Below are positions 1 through 6,093 of a DNA stretch of 12,856 nt, piece by piece. The notes under the pieces are model-generated. The model ran no database searches. It was not told the origin of the DNA and saw only the letters and a program-made list of their open reading frames with translations. Made by a program: the position numbers and the translations under genes. Every line of letters begins with the position of its first letter. Position 1 is the stretch's first letter. This DNA is from K23-9 sp049680365 (GTDB lineage: Bacteria > Planctomycetota > Planctomycetia > Pirellulales > Pirellulaceae), in NCBI GenBank assembly GCA_049680365.1, contig JBAUHQ010000270.1, positions 1 through 12,856 on the forward strand. The letters are read 5' to 3'.

Positions 1-782
1 GCGCAAACAATCCCGATCATCGAGTCGCGATCGCCTATCAGCGAAACCAAATCGTTGAATTCAAATTGTTCATCATCAAGTTCTTGGCCAGTCAATGCGG
101 ACAGCCGCCACGACATCAAACCGAGGCTGCAGCCCAGCCCCAAATTCATAAACAATGCAGCATTATTACGATTGATAAACGTGCCGAATGACGCGGCACT
201 AGCATCTTGTGCAGTGTCGTACAGATCCGTTGCGGGAAAAGCGAGCCGAAGCACGGCGTAGCCAACGTGCAGTGCAACGCCAATCGAAAGAACACTCAAA
301 AGCAACGTGATCCGCTTGCGTGTGCAAAACACCATGGCCGATGCAAACACGACTCCGATGACGACGGCCAACATGGCAACTGCGTGACGCGAATCATGGG
401 GTGAAACCGAGATCGAAAAACGGCTTGGTAACTGATCAGCGGGAATGATTGGCGAAAGCCACTGTGTGTAGGCTTGGTACGATCCTGAGCTGAGCCATTT
501 CACGGCCATCGCAGGCAATGGCACGGTTTGAAAAAACGCGAACAACAACCAAGCAACCAACGGCAACATCAATACATGCTGGCGTAGTTGCCCTTTGTTT
601 TCTTGATCCCAATAGGCTAGCAAGGAGAGAACGGTGATGGCGGTAACGGCCATGCCGACAAGCAACTGGCTCCATCGTAGGATTCCGCCAAAATCAGCCG
701 CGATGATGATCGGTAGCACGCATAGTGCGATCGCTACTGTCCACACGACTGTGGAATGGAGAGGGAGAAGAAGTTTTGACAA
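1..782 (-). CDS. O-antigen ligase/polymerase family membrane protein, N-terminal part (runs off left edge)
   Basis: An open frame runs from an in-frame TAA just upstream of 782 to base 1 with no stop, giving about 260 residues. The protein is strongly hydrophobic with several probable membrane segments, for example around residues 11-28, 41-56, 70-82 and 140-155. Two stretches fit the O-antigen ligase / Wzy_C superfamily: FFQTVPLP near residue 83, like the usual 'Q..PLP' after an early helix, and GTFINRNNAALFMNLGLG near residue 212, like the family's 'GtF.NrN..A..l' motif. By family, such proteins ligate or polymerise polysaccharide in the inner membrane, which suits gmd and the nucleotide-sugar dehydrogenase upstream. 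The start is uncertain: TTG at 782 or GTG at 746, neither with a clear ribosome site; the first in-frame ATG falls inside a helix. The C-terminal half is outside the window, so ligase versus polymerase cannot be decided. Confidence 0.72.
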   Translation of the reverse strand, partial: MSKLLLPLHSTVVWTVAIALCVLPIIIAADFGGILRWSQLLVGMAVTAITVLSLLAYWDQENKGQLRQHVLMLPLVAWLLFAFFQTVPLPAMAVKWLSSGSYQAYTQWLSPIIPADQLPSRFSISVSPHDSRHAVAMLAVVIGVVFASAMVFCTRKRITLLLSVLSIGVALHVGYAVLRLAFPATDLYDTAQDASAASFGTFINRNNAALFMNLGLGCSLGLMSWRLSALTGQELDDEQFEFNDLVSLIGDRDSMIGIVC

Positions 783-804
783 GAGATACGGTTAGGGGGT
801 GTAG

Positions 805-826
805 CGTCCAACTTCTTAGTTGGACG
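805..826. repeat. Perfect 8-bp stem-loop upstream of the ligase gene
   Basis: CGTCCAAC (805-812) and GTTGGACG (819-826) are perfect inverted arms around the 6-base loop TTCTTA. It lies in the 107-bp spacer between the gmd stop and the start of the ligase-like gene. No T-run follows on either strand, so a classical terminator is not supported. It could be a repeat unit or an RNA hairpin in the 5' leader of the ligase gene. Confidence 0.6.
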
Positions 827-851
827 TGACAACGGTGTTGCTGATTCGGTT

Positions 852-880
852 GGGCCCGTGGCTAGCGCCAGCGGCTCACG
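852..880 (+). repeat. Palindromic REP-like repeat, copy 1
   Basis: This 29-base unit has the core CCCGTGGCTAGCGCC (855-869) followed by GCGGCT. It matches copy 2 (1949-1977) at 28 of 29 bases. The centre GCTAGCGCCAGC is a palindrome with one mismatched pair. It sits 9 bp beyond the gmd stop codon, in the spacer before the ligase-like gene. Confidence 0.75.
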
Positions 881-889
881 ATTTTGTCG

Positions 890-1906
890 CTAATGAATTG
901 GAGAATCGTGTGAGTCTTGCTTGTTCGTTTGGCTGAGTTGTTGAAGATCTGCTTGCACCATCAAATGAGCGACTTGCGGTGCTTTGTGGGTAGCTTGCCA
1001 CTGCAGTTCTTCGAGGGCTTTCGACGCATCGCCGACTAACCGTGATACTTCGGCAGGACGCATGTAGCGTTCGTCTTGCTCAATGTAGTCTTGCCAGTCC
1101 AAATCAACCGATTCAAATGCGGCTGCCAAAAAGTCGCGGACACTGTACTGCGTACCCGTTGCAAGCACATAGTTGGCAGGTGATTCTTGTTGTAAAGTTC
1201 GCCACATCGCGTCGACGTACTCAGGTGCGTAACCCCAGTCACGACGACCGTCCAGATTCCCCAGCTTCAACTTTTCTTGCAGTCCAAGCTTGATCGCCGC
1301 AGCAGCCTTAGTGATTTTGCGAGTCACAAACGACTCGCCGCGACGTGGCGATTCATGGTTGTAGCAAATCGCGTTGGTCGCAAAGACTCCGAACGACTCG
1401 CGATAGAGTGTGACCATTTGCGTTGCAAACGCCTTGGCGATTCCGTACGGCGTGACAGGCCTCATCGGCGTCATTTCGTTTTGCGGTGATCCGTCGGGGC
1501 GTCCAAAGATTTCGCTACTACTGATGTGTAAGAACCGCGGGCGTATTTCCAGATCGCGAACGATCTCTAACAGTTTCAGGGTGCCCATCGCAGTGAACTG
1601 ACATGTCGTTTCCGGAATATCGAAGCTGGCACCCACATGTGATTGACCAGCAAGATGATACAGCTCGTCAGGTTGTGTCTTGATCAGGATCCGGCGGATC
1701 GTGGTGGTGTCGTCCAAATCTGCGTAATGCAAAAAGAGCTTCTGCCCATACACCGACTTATCATGAAACATCGCATCCAGACGCGTCCGTACCGTGGTAC
1801 TACTACGTCGCACGATTCCATGCACGTCGTAACCTTTACCGAGAAGCAATTCGGTTAAGTACGAACCATCTTGGCCTGTGATACCGGTAATTAGTGCGGT
1901 CGGCAT
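890..1906 (-). CDS. gmd: GDP-mannose 4,6-dehydratase
   Basis: This extended short-chain dehydrogenase (338 aa, close to the usual 340-370) converts GDP-D-mannose to GDP-4-keto-6-deoxy-D-mannose. That is the branch point to GDP-fucose, GDP-rhamnose and GDP-perosamine in the cytoplasm. The N-terminal nucleotide-binding motif GITGQDGSYL is at residues 8-17. The active site shows SSSEIFG (129-135) with Ser where many family members have Thr, and the Tyr-Lys pair of YGIAK (Y154, K158). The family signature NHESPRRGE is at 183-191, DGRRDWGYA at 219-227 and RPAEVSRLVGD at 283-293. The start is ATG at 1906, five residues before the conserved beta strand; no Shine-Dalgarno site is seen. The next gene downstream is the O-antigen ligase-like gene. 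No GDP-fucose synthase or rhamnose reductase is in view, so the final sugar is unknown. Confidence 0.93.
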   Translation of the reverse strand: MPTALITGITGQDGSYLTELLLGKGYDVHGIVRRSSTTVRTRLDAMFHDKSVYGQKLFLHYADLDDTTTIRRILIKTQPDELYHLAGQSHVGASFDIPETTCQFTAMGTLKLLEIVRDLEIRPRFLHISSSEIFGRPDGSPQNEMTPMRPVTPYGIAKAFATQMVTLYRESFGVFATNAICYNHESPRRGESFVTRKITKAAAAIKLGLQEKLKLGNLDGRRDWGYAPEYVDAMWRTLQQESPANYVLATGTQYSVRDFLAAAFESVDLDWQDYIEQDERYMRPAEVSRLVGDASKALEELQWQATHKAPQVAHLMVQADLQQLSQTNKQDSHDSPIH

Positions 1907-1948
1907 AAGGAGCTAAGACTGATCATTGAATTTACGGGTATGCTGAGA

Positions 1949-1979
1949 GGGCCCGTGGCTAGCGCCAGCGGCTGACGGG
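1949..1979 (+). repeat. Palindromic REP-like repeat, copy 2
   Basis: The best-preserved copy. Its core CCCGTGGCTAGCGCC is at 1952-1966, and the ends CCCGT (1952-1956) and ACGGG (1975-1979) pair as outer arms, so the 28-base unit can fold on itself. It lies in the 127-bp spacer between the nucleotidyltransferase stop and the gmd start, so it would be in the 5' leader of gmd if that gene is cotranscribed from upstream. Confidence 0.75.
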
Positions 1980-2033
1980 AATGATGAAAGCTGGGTTTTG
2001 GGTTACCCGCGGAGGGCCGAGGCAACGGAGGGG

Positions 2034-2621
2034 TCAACCATCGGGGTCGTCGAGTAATTGCTGCAAACGTTCTGCCAGTTCGGATTGGAAACGTGATGGC
2101 CAGGTTTCGTCGATCAGATTGACGGAGATCATGTCTATCAGATGCACTTGGTCTTTTCGACGAAATGAGGTGAGCTTCATTCGGACCAGCGATTCGAGCT
2201 GTAGCACTTCGTAGCCTTCGCCAGATTCTCGCTCGGTGACATCGGCGGTCGGGGCTAGATCGTTCGGCTTGACTTTTTCGTTCGCAAAAACGATATGAAC
2301 CGCATCTCGCGGGTGAGAATCGACGGCATCTAGGAAATAATCCACATTGAAAATGTTTCGATAGACGAATCCTGCATTTTCCAAAGCGGTTTGGACAGCA
2401 TCGAAATCACATCGCCTGATCAGAATATCTACGTCTTGAGTATTGCGAACGGCGGCACGATCGACGCGAGATACCCACGCTGCTACCGCGTTCCCACCGA
2501 TCACAGCGTAGGGAATATCGGCATCGTGAAGTGCCGCCGCGGCTTTGAGCATTCTGCGCCGGACGGCTTCCACGGCATCGATCATCCTTTCCCAGGAAAA
2601 TGGCTTGAGCTTAATGGGCAT
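2034..2621 (-). CDS. Nucleotidyltransferase-fold protein (AbiEii/MNT-like), function unknown
   Basis: A 195-aa soluble protein. Residues 38-65 contain the hallmark of the DNA polymerase beta-like nucleotidyltransferase fold: VIGGNAVAAW with GG at 42-43, then Arg/Thr and DVDIL with the metal-binding Asp pair at 63 and 65. A later segment, LQLESLVRMKLTSFRRKDQVHLIDM, is like the C-terminal 'sLe.Li..K...~r.kD..Dl.dl' region of AbiEii and related families. The frame stays open to a GTG at 2654, but that start lies inside a repeat, so ATG at 2621 is preferred. Some relatives are toxins or antitoxins, but I see no small partner gene next to it. Its place between two nucleotide-sugar genes may be incidental; it could also be a passenger brought in with the repeats around it. 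Confidence 0.75.
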   Translation of the reverse strand: MPIKLKPFSWERMIDAVEAVRRRMLKAAAALHDADIPYAVIGGNAVAAWVSRVDRAAVRNTQDVDILIRRCDFDAVQTALENAGFVYRNIFNVDYFLDAVDSHPRDAVHIVFANEKVKPNDLAPTADVTERESGEGYEVLQLESLVRMKLTSFRRKDQVHLIDMISVNLIDETWPSRFQSELAERLQQLLDDPDG

Positions 2622-2637
2622 GAGAGGGATTGAGAAA

Positions 2638-2666
2638 GAGCCCGCGGCTAGCACCAGCAGCTGACA
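2638..2666 (+). repeat. Palindromic REP-like repeat, copy 3 (diverged)
   Basis: This unit aligns to copy 2 at 24 of 29 bases; its core is CCCGCGGCTAGCACC (2641-2655). It is in the same orientation as copies 1 and 2. It lies directly upstream of the nucleotidyltransferase ATG at 2621 and supplies the alternative GTG at 2654, which I regard as spurious for that reason. Confidence 0.6.
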
Positions 2667-2675
2667 AGTGAGCAG

Positions 2676-2823
2676 CTAGCTGGACAGCGCCACTCTGGAT
2701 GGGTTTTCTCGCGATTCGCAGTGCTTCCGAACGTATTAGCCGTTTTGGCGTTAGCCACGGTTCCTCTCGCAAAAACCGCGGCTAACGCCGTGCGGCTAAT
2801 CCAAAGTGGCGCTGTCCAGCTAG
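2676..2823. repeat. 25-bp inverted repeat enclosing an inverted pair of REP-like units
   Basis: The left arm (2676-2700) starts CTAGCTGGACAGCGCCACT; the right arm (2799-2823) is its reverse complement at 24 of 25 positions. The 148-bp unit fills almost the whole spacer between the dehydrogenase and the nucleotidyltransferase. The right arm contains the TAG stop (2820-2822) of the dehydrogenase. The transcript could form a long hairpin that ends transcription or protects the 3' end. The layout also resembles a small non-autonomous mobile element, though no target-site duplication could be identified. Confidence 0.7.
2735..2800. repeat. Inverted pair of REP-like units, copies 4 and 5 (BIME-like)
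   Basis: Read on the minus strand, 2735-2762 gives CCGTGGCTAACGCC then CGGCTAAT. Read on the plus strand, 2774-2800 gives CCGCGGCTAACGCC then CGGCTAAT. These are two copies of the same unit as at 852, 1949 and 2638, head to head around an 11-base loop (2763-2773). Bases 2799-2800 are shared with the right arm of the outer inverted repeat. Confidence 0.7.
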
Positions 2824-4172
2824 GCCTTCAGGACTTTGTTTTCTTGGATTGGCTTTGGCAGACTTGAAGTTGCATTGCGGGTGTCGACGATGAAGTTCGA
2901 CCACTCTGCCAGTTCTTTAATGTCGAGGCAGTCATGCCAAGTGGAAATCAAAACCAGATCGAAACTGGCAATTGTTTCTTGATCCCATGCAACGCTAGGT
3001 GTCCCTGCCCAATGAGCATGTTCTCTAGTCATACCAATCACGGGGACATATGGGTCATGGTAGCTAACTTCGGCACCTTGCTTCGTTAGCAGATCCATCA
3101 ATTCGTAGGATGGTGACTCGCGGTCATCGTCCACGTTTGGCTTGTATGCCAAGCCAACGAGCAATATTTTGCTACCGTTCACTGACTTCCGCTGGCGATT
3201 GAGTGCCTCGGCACATCGGTGAACGACATGCGTTGGCATGGCGCGATTGATTTCACCTGCCAGTTCGATGAATCGTGTGTGGACCCCGAACTCGCGAGCT
3301 TTCCAGGTCAAGTAAAACGGGTCAATGGGAATACAGTGTCCTCCCAATCCGGGGCCAGGGTAGAACGCTTTGAAACCAAATGGTTTCGTACTGGCCGCCT
3401 TGATGACTTCCCAGATATCTATGCCCATCGAATCCGCAACGACCTTTAACTCGTTTACCAACCCGATGTTTACACTTCGATAAATGTTCTCAAGCAGTTT
3501 TGTAAGTTCGGCTACCTGTGTGCTGCTAACTGGAACGACTTGATCGAAGACACTGCCGTAAAGAGCTTCGCCTGCTGCCAGACAGCTTTCTGTATGACCG
3601 CCGACAACCTTCGGAATGTTGGTAGCCGCGAATTCGGGGTTACCGGGATCTTCGCGCTCTGGCGAGTAGACGACGTGAATGTCAGAGCCAACGTTGAATC
3701 CGGCAGCTTCGATCCTCGATACGATTTCTTCTTCTGTCGTACCCGGGTAAGTCGTGCTTTCCAGGCTGATGATTTGGCCAGCACGAATGTGCGGAAGAAT
3801 GGCTTCAATCGTGCTAACAACGTACGACAAGTCAGGTTCGAAGTGTTGATCCAACGGTGTTGGAACACACAGAATGATTGCGTCGGCGTCGGCGAGCTCT
3901 GCGAAGTCCGTTGTCGCCGAAAGCGTTTTTGCTTTCACTTGCTCCGCTATCAGCTCACCACTGATGTGCTTGATGTAGCTGGTGCCGTGGTTGATCGCGT
4001 CGATCTTCTTTTGGTCAATGTCACAACCCAAGGTCCGAAAACCACCTTCAGAGTACGCTAGGGCTAGCGGCAAGCCCACATAGCCAAGACCGACAACGGC
4101 GATAACAGCTTGGCGAGAAGCAATTTTCTGGATGATCTGAGAACTTGGCAAAATGTTTTTCTTATTTTTCAT
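2820..4172 (-). CDS. wbpA: UDP-N-acetylglucosamine 6-dehydrogenase-like nucleotide-sugar dehydrogenase
   Basis: A 450-aa member of the UDP-glucose/GDP-mannose dehydrogenase family, which oxidises C6 of a UDP-sugar in two NAD-dependent steps to the uronic acid. The N-terminal Rossmann motif VVGLGYVGLPLA starts near residue 26. YSPERE is at 169-174, the central helix LTKLLENIYRSVNIGLVNEL near 224-243, and the catalytic Cys280 lies in PGLGGHCIPIDPFYL. The C-terminal UDP-binding domain contains KPNVDDDRESPS. The TKPFGFKAFYPGPGLGGHCIP stretch is closer to WbpA-type UDP-GlcNAc 6-dehydrogenases than to UDP-glucose dehydrogenases, which is the reason for the symbol; substrate remains inferred. The start is ATG at 4172, with a weak AGG 10 bases upstream; an in-frame GTG at 4214 would add 14 unsupported residues. 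The stop codon lies within an inverted repeat arm. A G-quadruplex motif lies about 190-230 bp upstream. Confidence 0.88.
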   Translation of the reverse strand: MKNKKNILPSSQIIQKIASRQAVIAVVGLGYVGLPLALAYSEGGFRTLGCDIDQKKIDAINHGTSYIKHISGELIAEQVKAKTLSATTDFAELADADAIILCVPTPLDQHFEPDLSYVVSTIEAILPHIRAGQIISLESTTYPGTTEEEIVSRIEAAGFNVGSDIHVVYSPEREDPGNPEFAATNIPKVVGGHTESCLAAGEALYGSVFDQVVPVSSTQVAELTKLLENIYRSVNIGLVNELKVVADSMGIDIWEVIKAASTKPFGFKAFYPGPGLGGHCIPIDPFYLTWKAREFGVHTRFIELAGEINRAMPTHVVHRCAEALNRQRKSVNGSKILLVGLAYKPNVDDDRESPSYELMDLLTKQGAEVSYHDPYVPVIGMTREHAHWAGTPSVAWDQETIASFDLVLISTWHDCLDIKELAEWSNFIVDTRNATSSLPKPIQENKVLKA

Positions 4173-4362
4173 CTGCGTGCCTAAATGACATACTTCAGCG
4201 CGGACTTCGTCCACTTGGGTGGCAGCCCAAATCGAAGAAAGTGCTATTTGCAGATATTGCAGCGAAATCTCGCAGAATGCAAATCTAACTACCGGAAGAG
4301 ATGAGAATGATCAAGCTGCAATGGGAAGACAAGCTCTAAGTTTCATTCTGGCTGATTCGAGA

Positions 4363-4401
4363 CCCCCCGGATCCCTGCAACCCTCCTAAACCCCCACACC
4401 C
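4363..4401 (-). other. Canonical G-quadruplex motif on the minus strand
   Basis: Five C-tracts on the plus strand (4363-4368, 4373-4375, 4381-4383, 4391-4395, 4399-4401) are G-tracts of 6, 3, 3, 5 and 3 on the minus strand. The loops are 4, 5, 7 and 3 bases, so the rule of four G3+ runs with 1-7 base loops is met with one tract to spare. The G-rich strand is the coding strand of the downstream dehydrogenase. If transcribed, the motif would be in its 5' leader; if not, in its promoter region. Confidence 0.6.
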
Positions 4402-4671
4402 GGACCACCGGTTTTCAAAAACTGGCCTGGAGAGATCACCATAGCTACAAATGGATTTTGTGGGGACAGGACTTTGGCGTTTCCCAACTATCGAAGAATA
4501 CTTTTTCTATTAAAAGAAACAAACACGCTGGGGAGGCGGGGGACTCGGCAAGTCATGGCGAATGGATCTTGCTGTGCATCATGCATCCGCCACCTAATCG
4601 CTCTAACCATCGGAGATCGACGGGCCGTTAATGCGACCGGCTGTCTCTGGCACTGTTTTCTTGCCACTGAG

Positions 4672-4701
4672 ATTCTGGACTGCGGAATTCTGGACTGCGG
4701 A
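4672..4701. repeat. Perfect tandem duplication, 2 x 15 bp
   Basis: ATTCTGGACTGCGGA occurs at 4672-4686 and again at 4687-4701 with no difference and no gap. It is in noncoding sequence and looks like a recent slippage or duplication event. Confidence 0.85.
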
Positions 4702-4778
4702 ATCAACGAAGAATAGGATTCACGACGGACTCGCAGCCTTGTCCACCGCGAAAGAAGATTGCTTTTTCAGGCCTGGGT

Positions 4779-4810
4779 CGTCCAGGAATACGATCCCGTC
4801 CAGGAACACG
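4779..4810. repeat. Direct repeat, 14 bp with 18-bp period
   Basis: CGTCCAGGAATACG (4779-4792) and CGTCCAGGAACACG (4797-4810) differ at one base. The second copy ends just beyond the thiL stop codon (4813-4815). Function not apparent. Confidence 0.7.
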
Positions 4811-4812
4811 GT

Positions 4813-5772
4813 TCAATGTAAATAGCCTTGCGGGGAGAGGCGGGTGAAGGTGCCCGAGGGCTTGCGTTTCCAAAGTCCGGTGCGGCCGACCATGTTGCCG
4901 ATTTGAGTCAGCTGGACGCCCAGATTTGAGGCCAGGTCCACGCCAAGGAGTTTGTCGGCGTCGGGTTGGCTGACGGCAAAGATTAGCTCGAAGTCTTCGC
5001 CGTCACTCCAGGCGTGCTCCCAAGGTGTGCGGCCGGATTCTTCGGCCAGAATGATCGCGTCGTCGTGAATGGGGATTGTTTCGACAGTCAGCTCGGCGCC
5101 CATGTGACTGGACGCGCACAGCCGATCCAAATCCAGCGACAGGCCATCGCTGATGTCGATGGCCGCATGTACATCGACAAGCTGACGAAGCTTGGCGGCA
5201 AGTTCGACTCGCGGCTGTGGGCGCAGGTGCCGGCCTCGCAAACTTCCGCCAACGAATCCGCTGACCATGATCGCGTCGCCTTCTTTCGCACCACTTCGCA
5301 ACCATGCAGTGCCAGTCGGCACGTTGCCCAAGAGCGTCACACTGATCGATAGGGGACCGTCGTACGTCGACAAGTCTCCACCCGCGATGGCGATTTGAAA
5401 TTCCTGAGCTGCTTCGAAGATGCCCTCGTAGACTTCACCCGCGATCCGTGTCGCGTTTTCCGTTGGTAGCGCAAGTGTGACCAGAGCTGACGTAGGCACG
5501 GCACCCATGGCCGCAATGTCACTCAAGTTGATCGCAACCGACTTGTAGCCAACGTCAGCTAGAGAATGTTCTGCCGAAATAAAGTCTACGCCATCGATGA
5601 TCTGATCGGTACACACGATTAATTGCTGACCGGGCAACTGCTGACCGGGCAACTGCTGACTGGCGGCGACTCCAGGACCATCGATCACCGCGGCATCGTC
5701 ACCGATACCAACGGCGACTTGCGGAAGCGACCGGCAGCGTCCACGAAGGTACGCCAGAAAAGACTGTTCCAC
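4813..5772 (-). CDS. thiL: Thiamine-monophosphate kinase
   Basis: This 319-aa enzyme phosphorylates thiamine monophosphate to thiamine pyrophosphate with ATP, the last step of de novo cofactor synthesis in the cytoplasm. It belongs to the PurM/SelD-like ATP-binding superfamily. Motifs in order: VGIGDDAAV near 21-29 (metal and phosphate binding), TDQIIDGVDF at 55-64, NLSDIAAMGA at 82-91, IAGGD ending at 133, DISDGLSLDL at 206-215 and SDGEDFEL at 256-263. GTG at 5772 is chosen because translation then starts EQSFLAYLR, the expected first helix; the frame extends to TTG at 5886 but those extra 38 residues have no family counterpart. No Shine-Dalgarno site is seen. Oddity: two LPGQQ pentapeptides in tandem, from a 15-bp DNA repeat, lie in the loop between GDDAAV and the TDQ motif. 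It is divergent from the aldehyde dehydrogenase gene, and no other thiamine gene is near. No TPP riboswitch is seen. Confidence 0.93.
   Translation of the reverse strand: MEQSFLAYLRGRCRSLPQVAVGIGDDAAVIDGPGVAASQQLPGQQLPGQQLIVCTDQIIDGVDFISAEHSLADVGYKSVAINLSDIAAMGAVPTSALVTLALPTENATRIAGEVYEGIFEAAQEFQIAIAGGDLSTYDGPLSISVTLLGNVPTGTAWLRSGAKEGDAIMVSGFVGGSLRGRHLRPQPRVELAAKLRQLVDVHAAIDISDGLSLDLDRLCASSHMGAELTVETIPIHDDAIILAEESGRTPWEHAWSDGEDFELIFAVSQPDADKLLGVDLASNLGVQLTQIGNMVGRTGLWKRKPSGTFTRLSPQGYLH
5624..5653. repeat. 15-bp tandem repeat inside thiL (LPGQQ x 2)
   Basis: TGCTGACCGGGCAAC occurs at 5624-5638 and 5639-5653, followed by a partial third unit TGCTGAC (5654-5660). The period is a multiple of three, so the frame is kept and the protein gains LPGQQ units. 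The position is a surface loop in relatives, so a change in copy number could be tolerated. Confidence 0.85.
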
Positions 5773-6093
5773 GATGACTGCCGCGTAATGCGAGTAAGAA
5801 AAAGTCAGAGAATTTGGCGAGCCGAAACTCGAAACAACGTTCGACGCTAAACGAATGGCTCGCAAGATGCGAGGGGGGCAACGCAATGGCGGGGGGATGT
5901 CGGGTTGGTTGGATCGAGCCAGCAGAGTGGAAAAGCGTTTGCTGCGTCAACGCCCAACCCGCGAAGGGCCTCGCGAGACCACTAAAAAAGTCGGTCTTTA
6001 TCAGCCGCGTCTTTCAACACAATCCGTCGGCCAAGTTCGCTACAATCATCGCTTTGCCCTAAAACTGTTCACTTCTGTTAACCGAGGCCTGTT
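5773..6093. other. 321-bp divergent promoter region between thiL and aldehyde dehydrogenase
   Basis: The genes on both sides are transcribed outward, so both promoters should lie here. Two G6 tracts (around 5873-5878 and 5891-5896) stand out but do not meet the four-tract quadruplex rule. A long plus-strand frame crosses the region (5855-6340), but it is Arg/Lys-rich, without family features, and overlaps the aldehyde dehydrogenase start in another frame, so it is not taken as a gene. Confidence 0.5.
6041..6046 (+). promoter_or_regulatory. Candidate -10 box for the aldehyde dehydrogenase gene
   Basis: TACAAT differs from TATAAT at one base and lies 47 bp before the ATG at 6094. There is no convincing -35 hexamer at 16-18 bp, so this is a weak call. 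Confidence 0.25.

Larger units (their letters stand above)
4173..4812. other. 640-bp spacer without a convincing gene
   Basis: It lies between the start of the dehydrogenase and the stop of thiL, so it holds the dehydrogenase promoter and possibly a long 5' leader. On the minus strand TTGATC (4314-4309) and TAGTTA (4291-4286), 17 bases apart, are a weak promoter candidate. It also contains the G-quadruplex motif and two short direct repeats listed separately. Short open frames at 4474-4716 (plus) and 4488-4706 (minus) have no recognisable family and unconvincing starts. Confidence 0.5.

Noticed and set aside
3540..4061. 173-residue plus-strand frame inside the nucleotide-sugar dehydrogenase
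   Set aside because: Shadow of the real minus-strand gene, which carries all family motifs.
4460..4478. GTGGGGACAGGACTTTGG-type sequence in the spacer, reminiscent of intergenic repeats linked to Y1 transposases
   Set aside because: Only one copy was noticed here and the resemblance is from memory; no transposase remnant could be read in any frame nearby.
4474..4716. Possible small genes in the long spacer (plus 4474-4716, minus 4488-4706)
   Set aside because: One starts from TTG without a ribosome site, both span the 15-bp tandem repeat, and neither resembles a known family.
5773..5900. TPP riboswitch upstream of thiL
   Set aside because: I could not find the conserved thi-box elements on the minus strand in front of the thiL start.
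5867..5906. G-quadruplex in the thiL/ALDH spacer from two G6 tracts
   Set aside because: Only three G3+ tracts, with a 12-base loop between the first two; it does not meet the standard motif.
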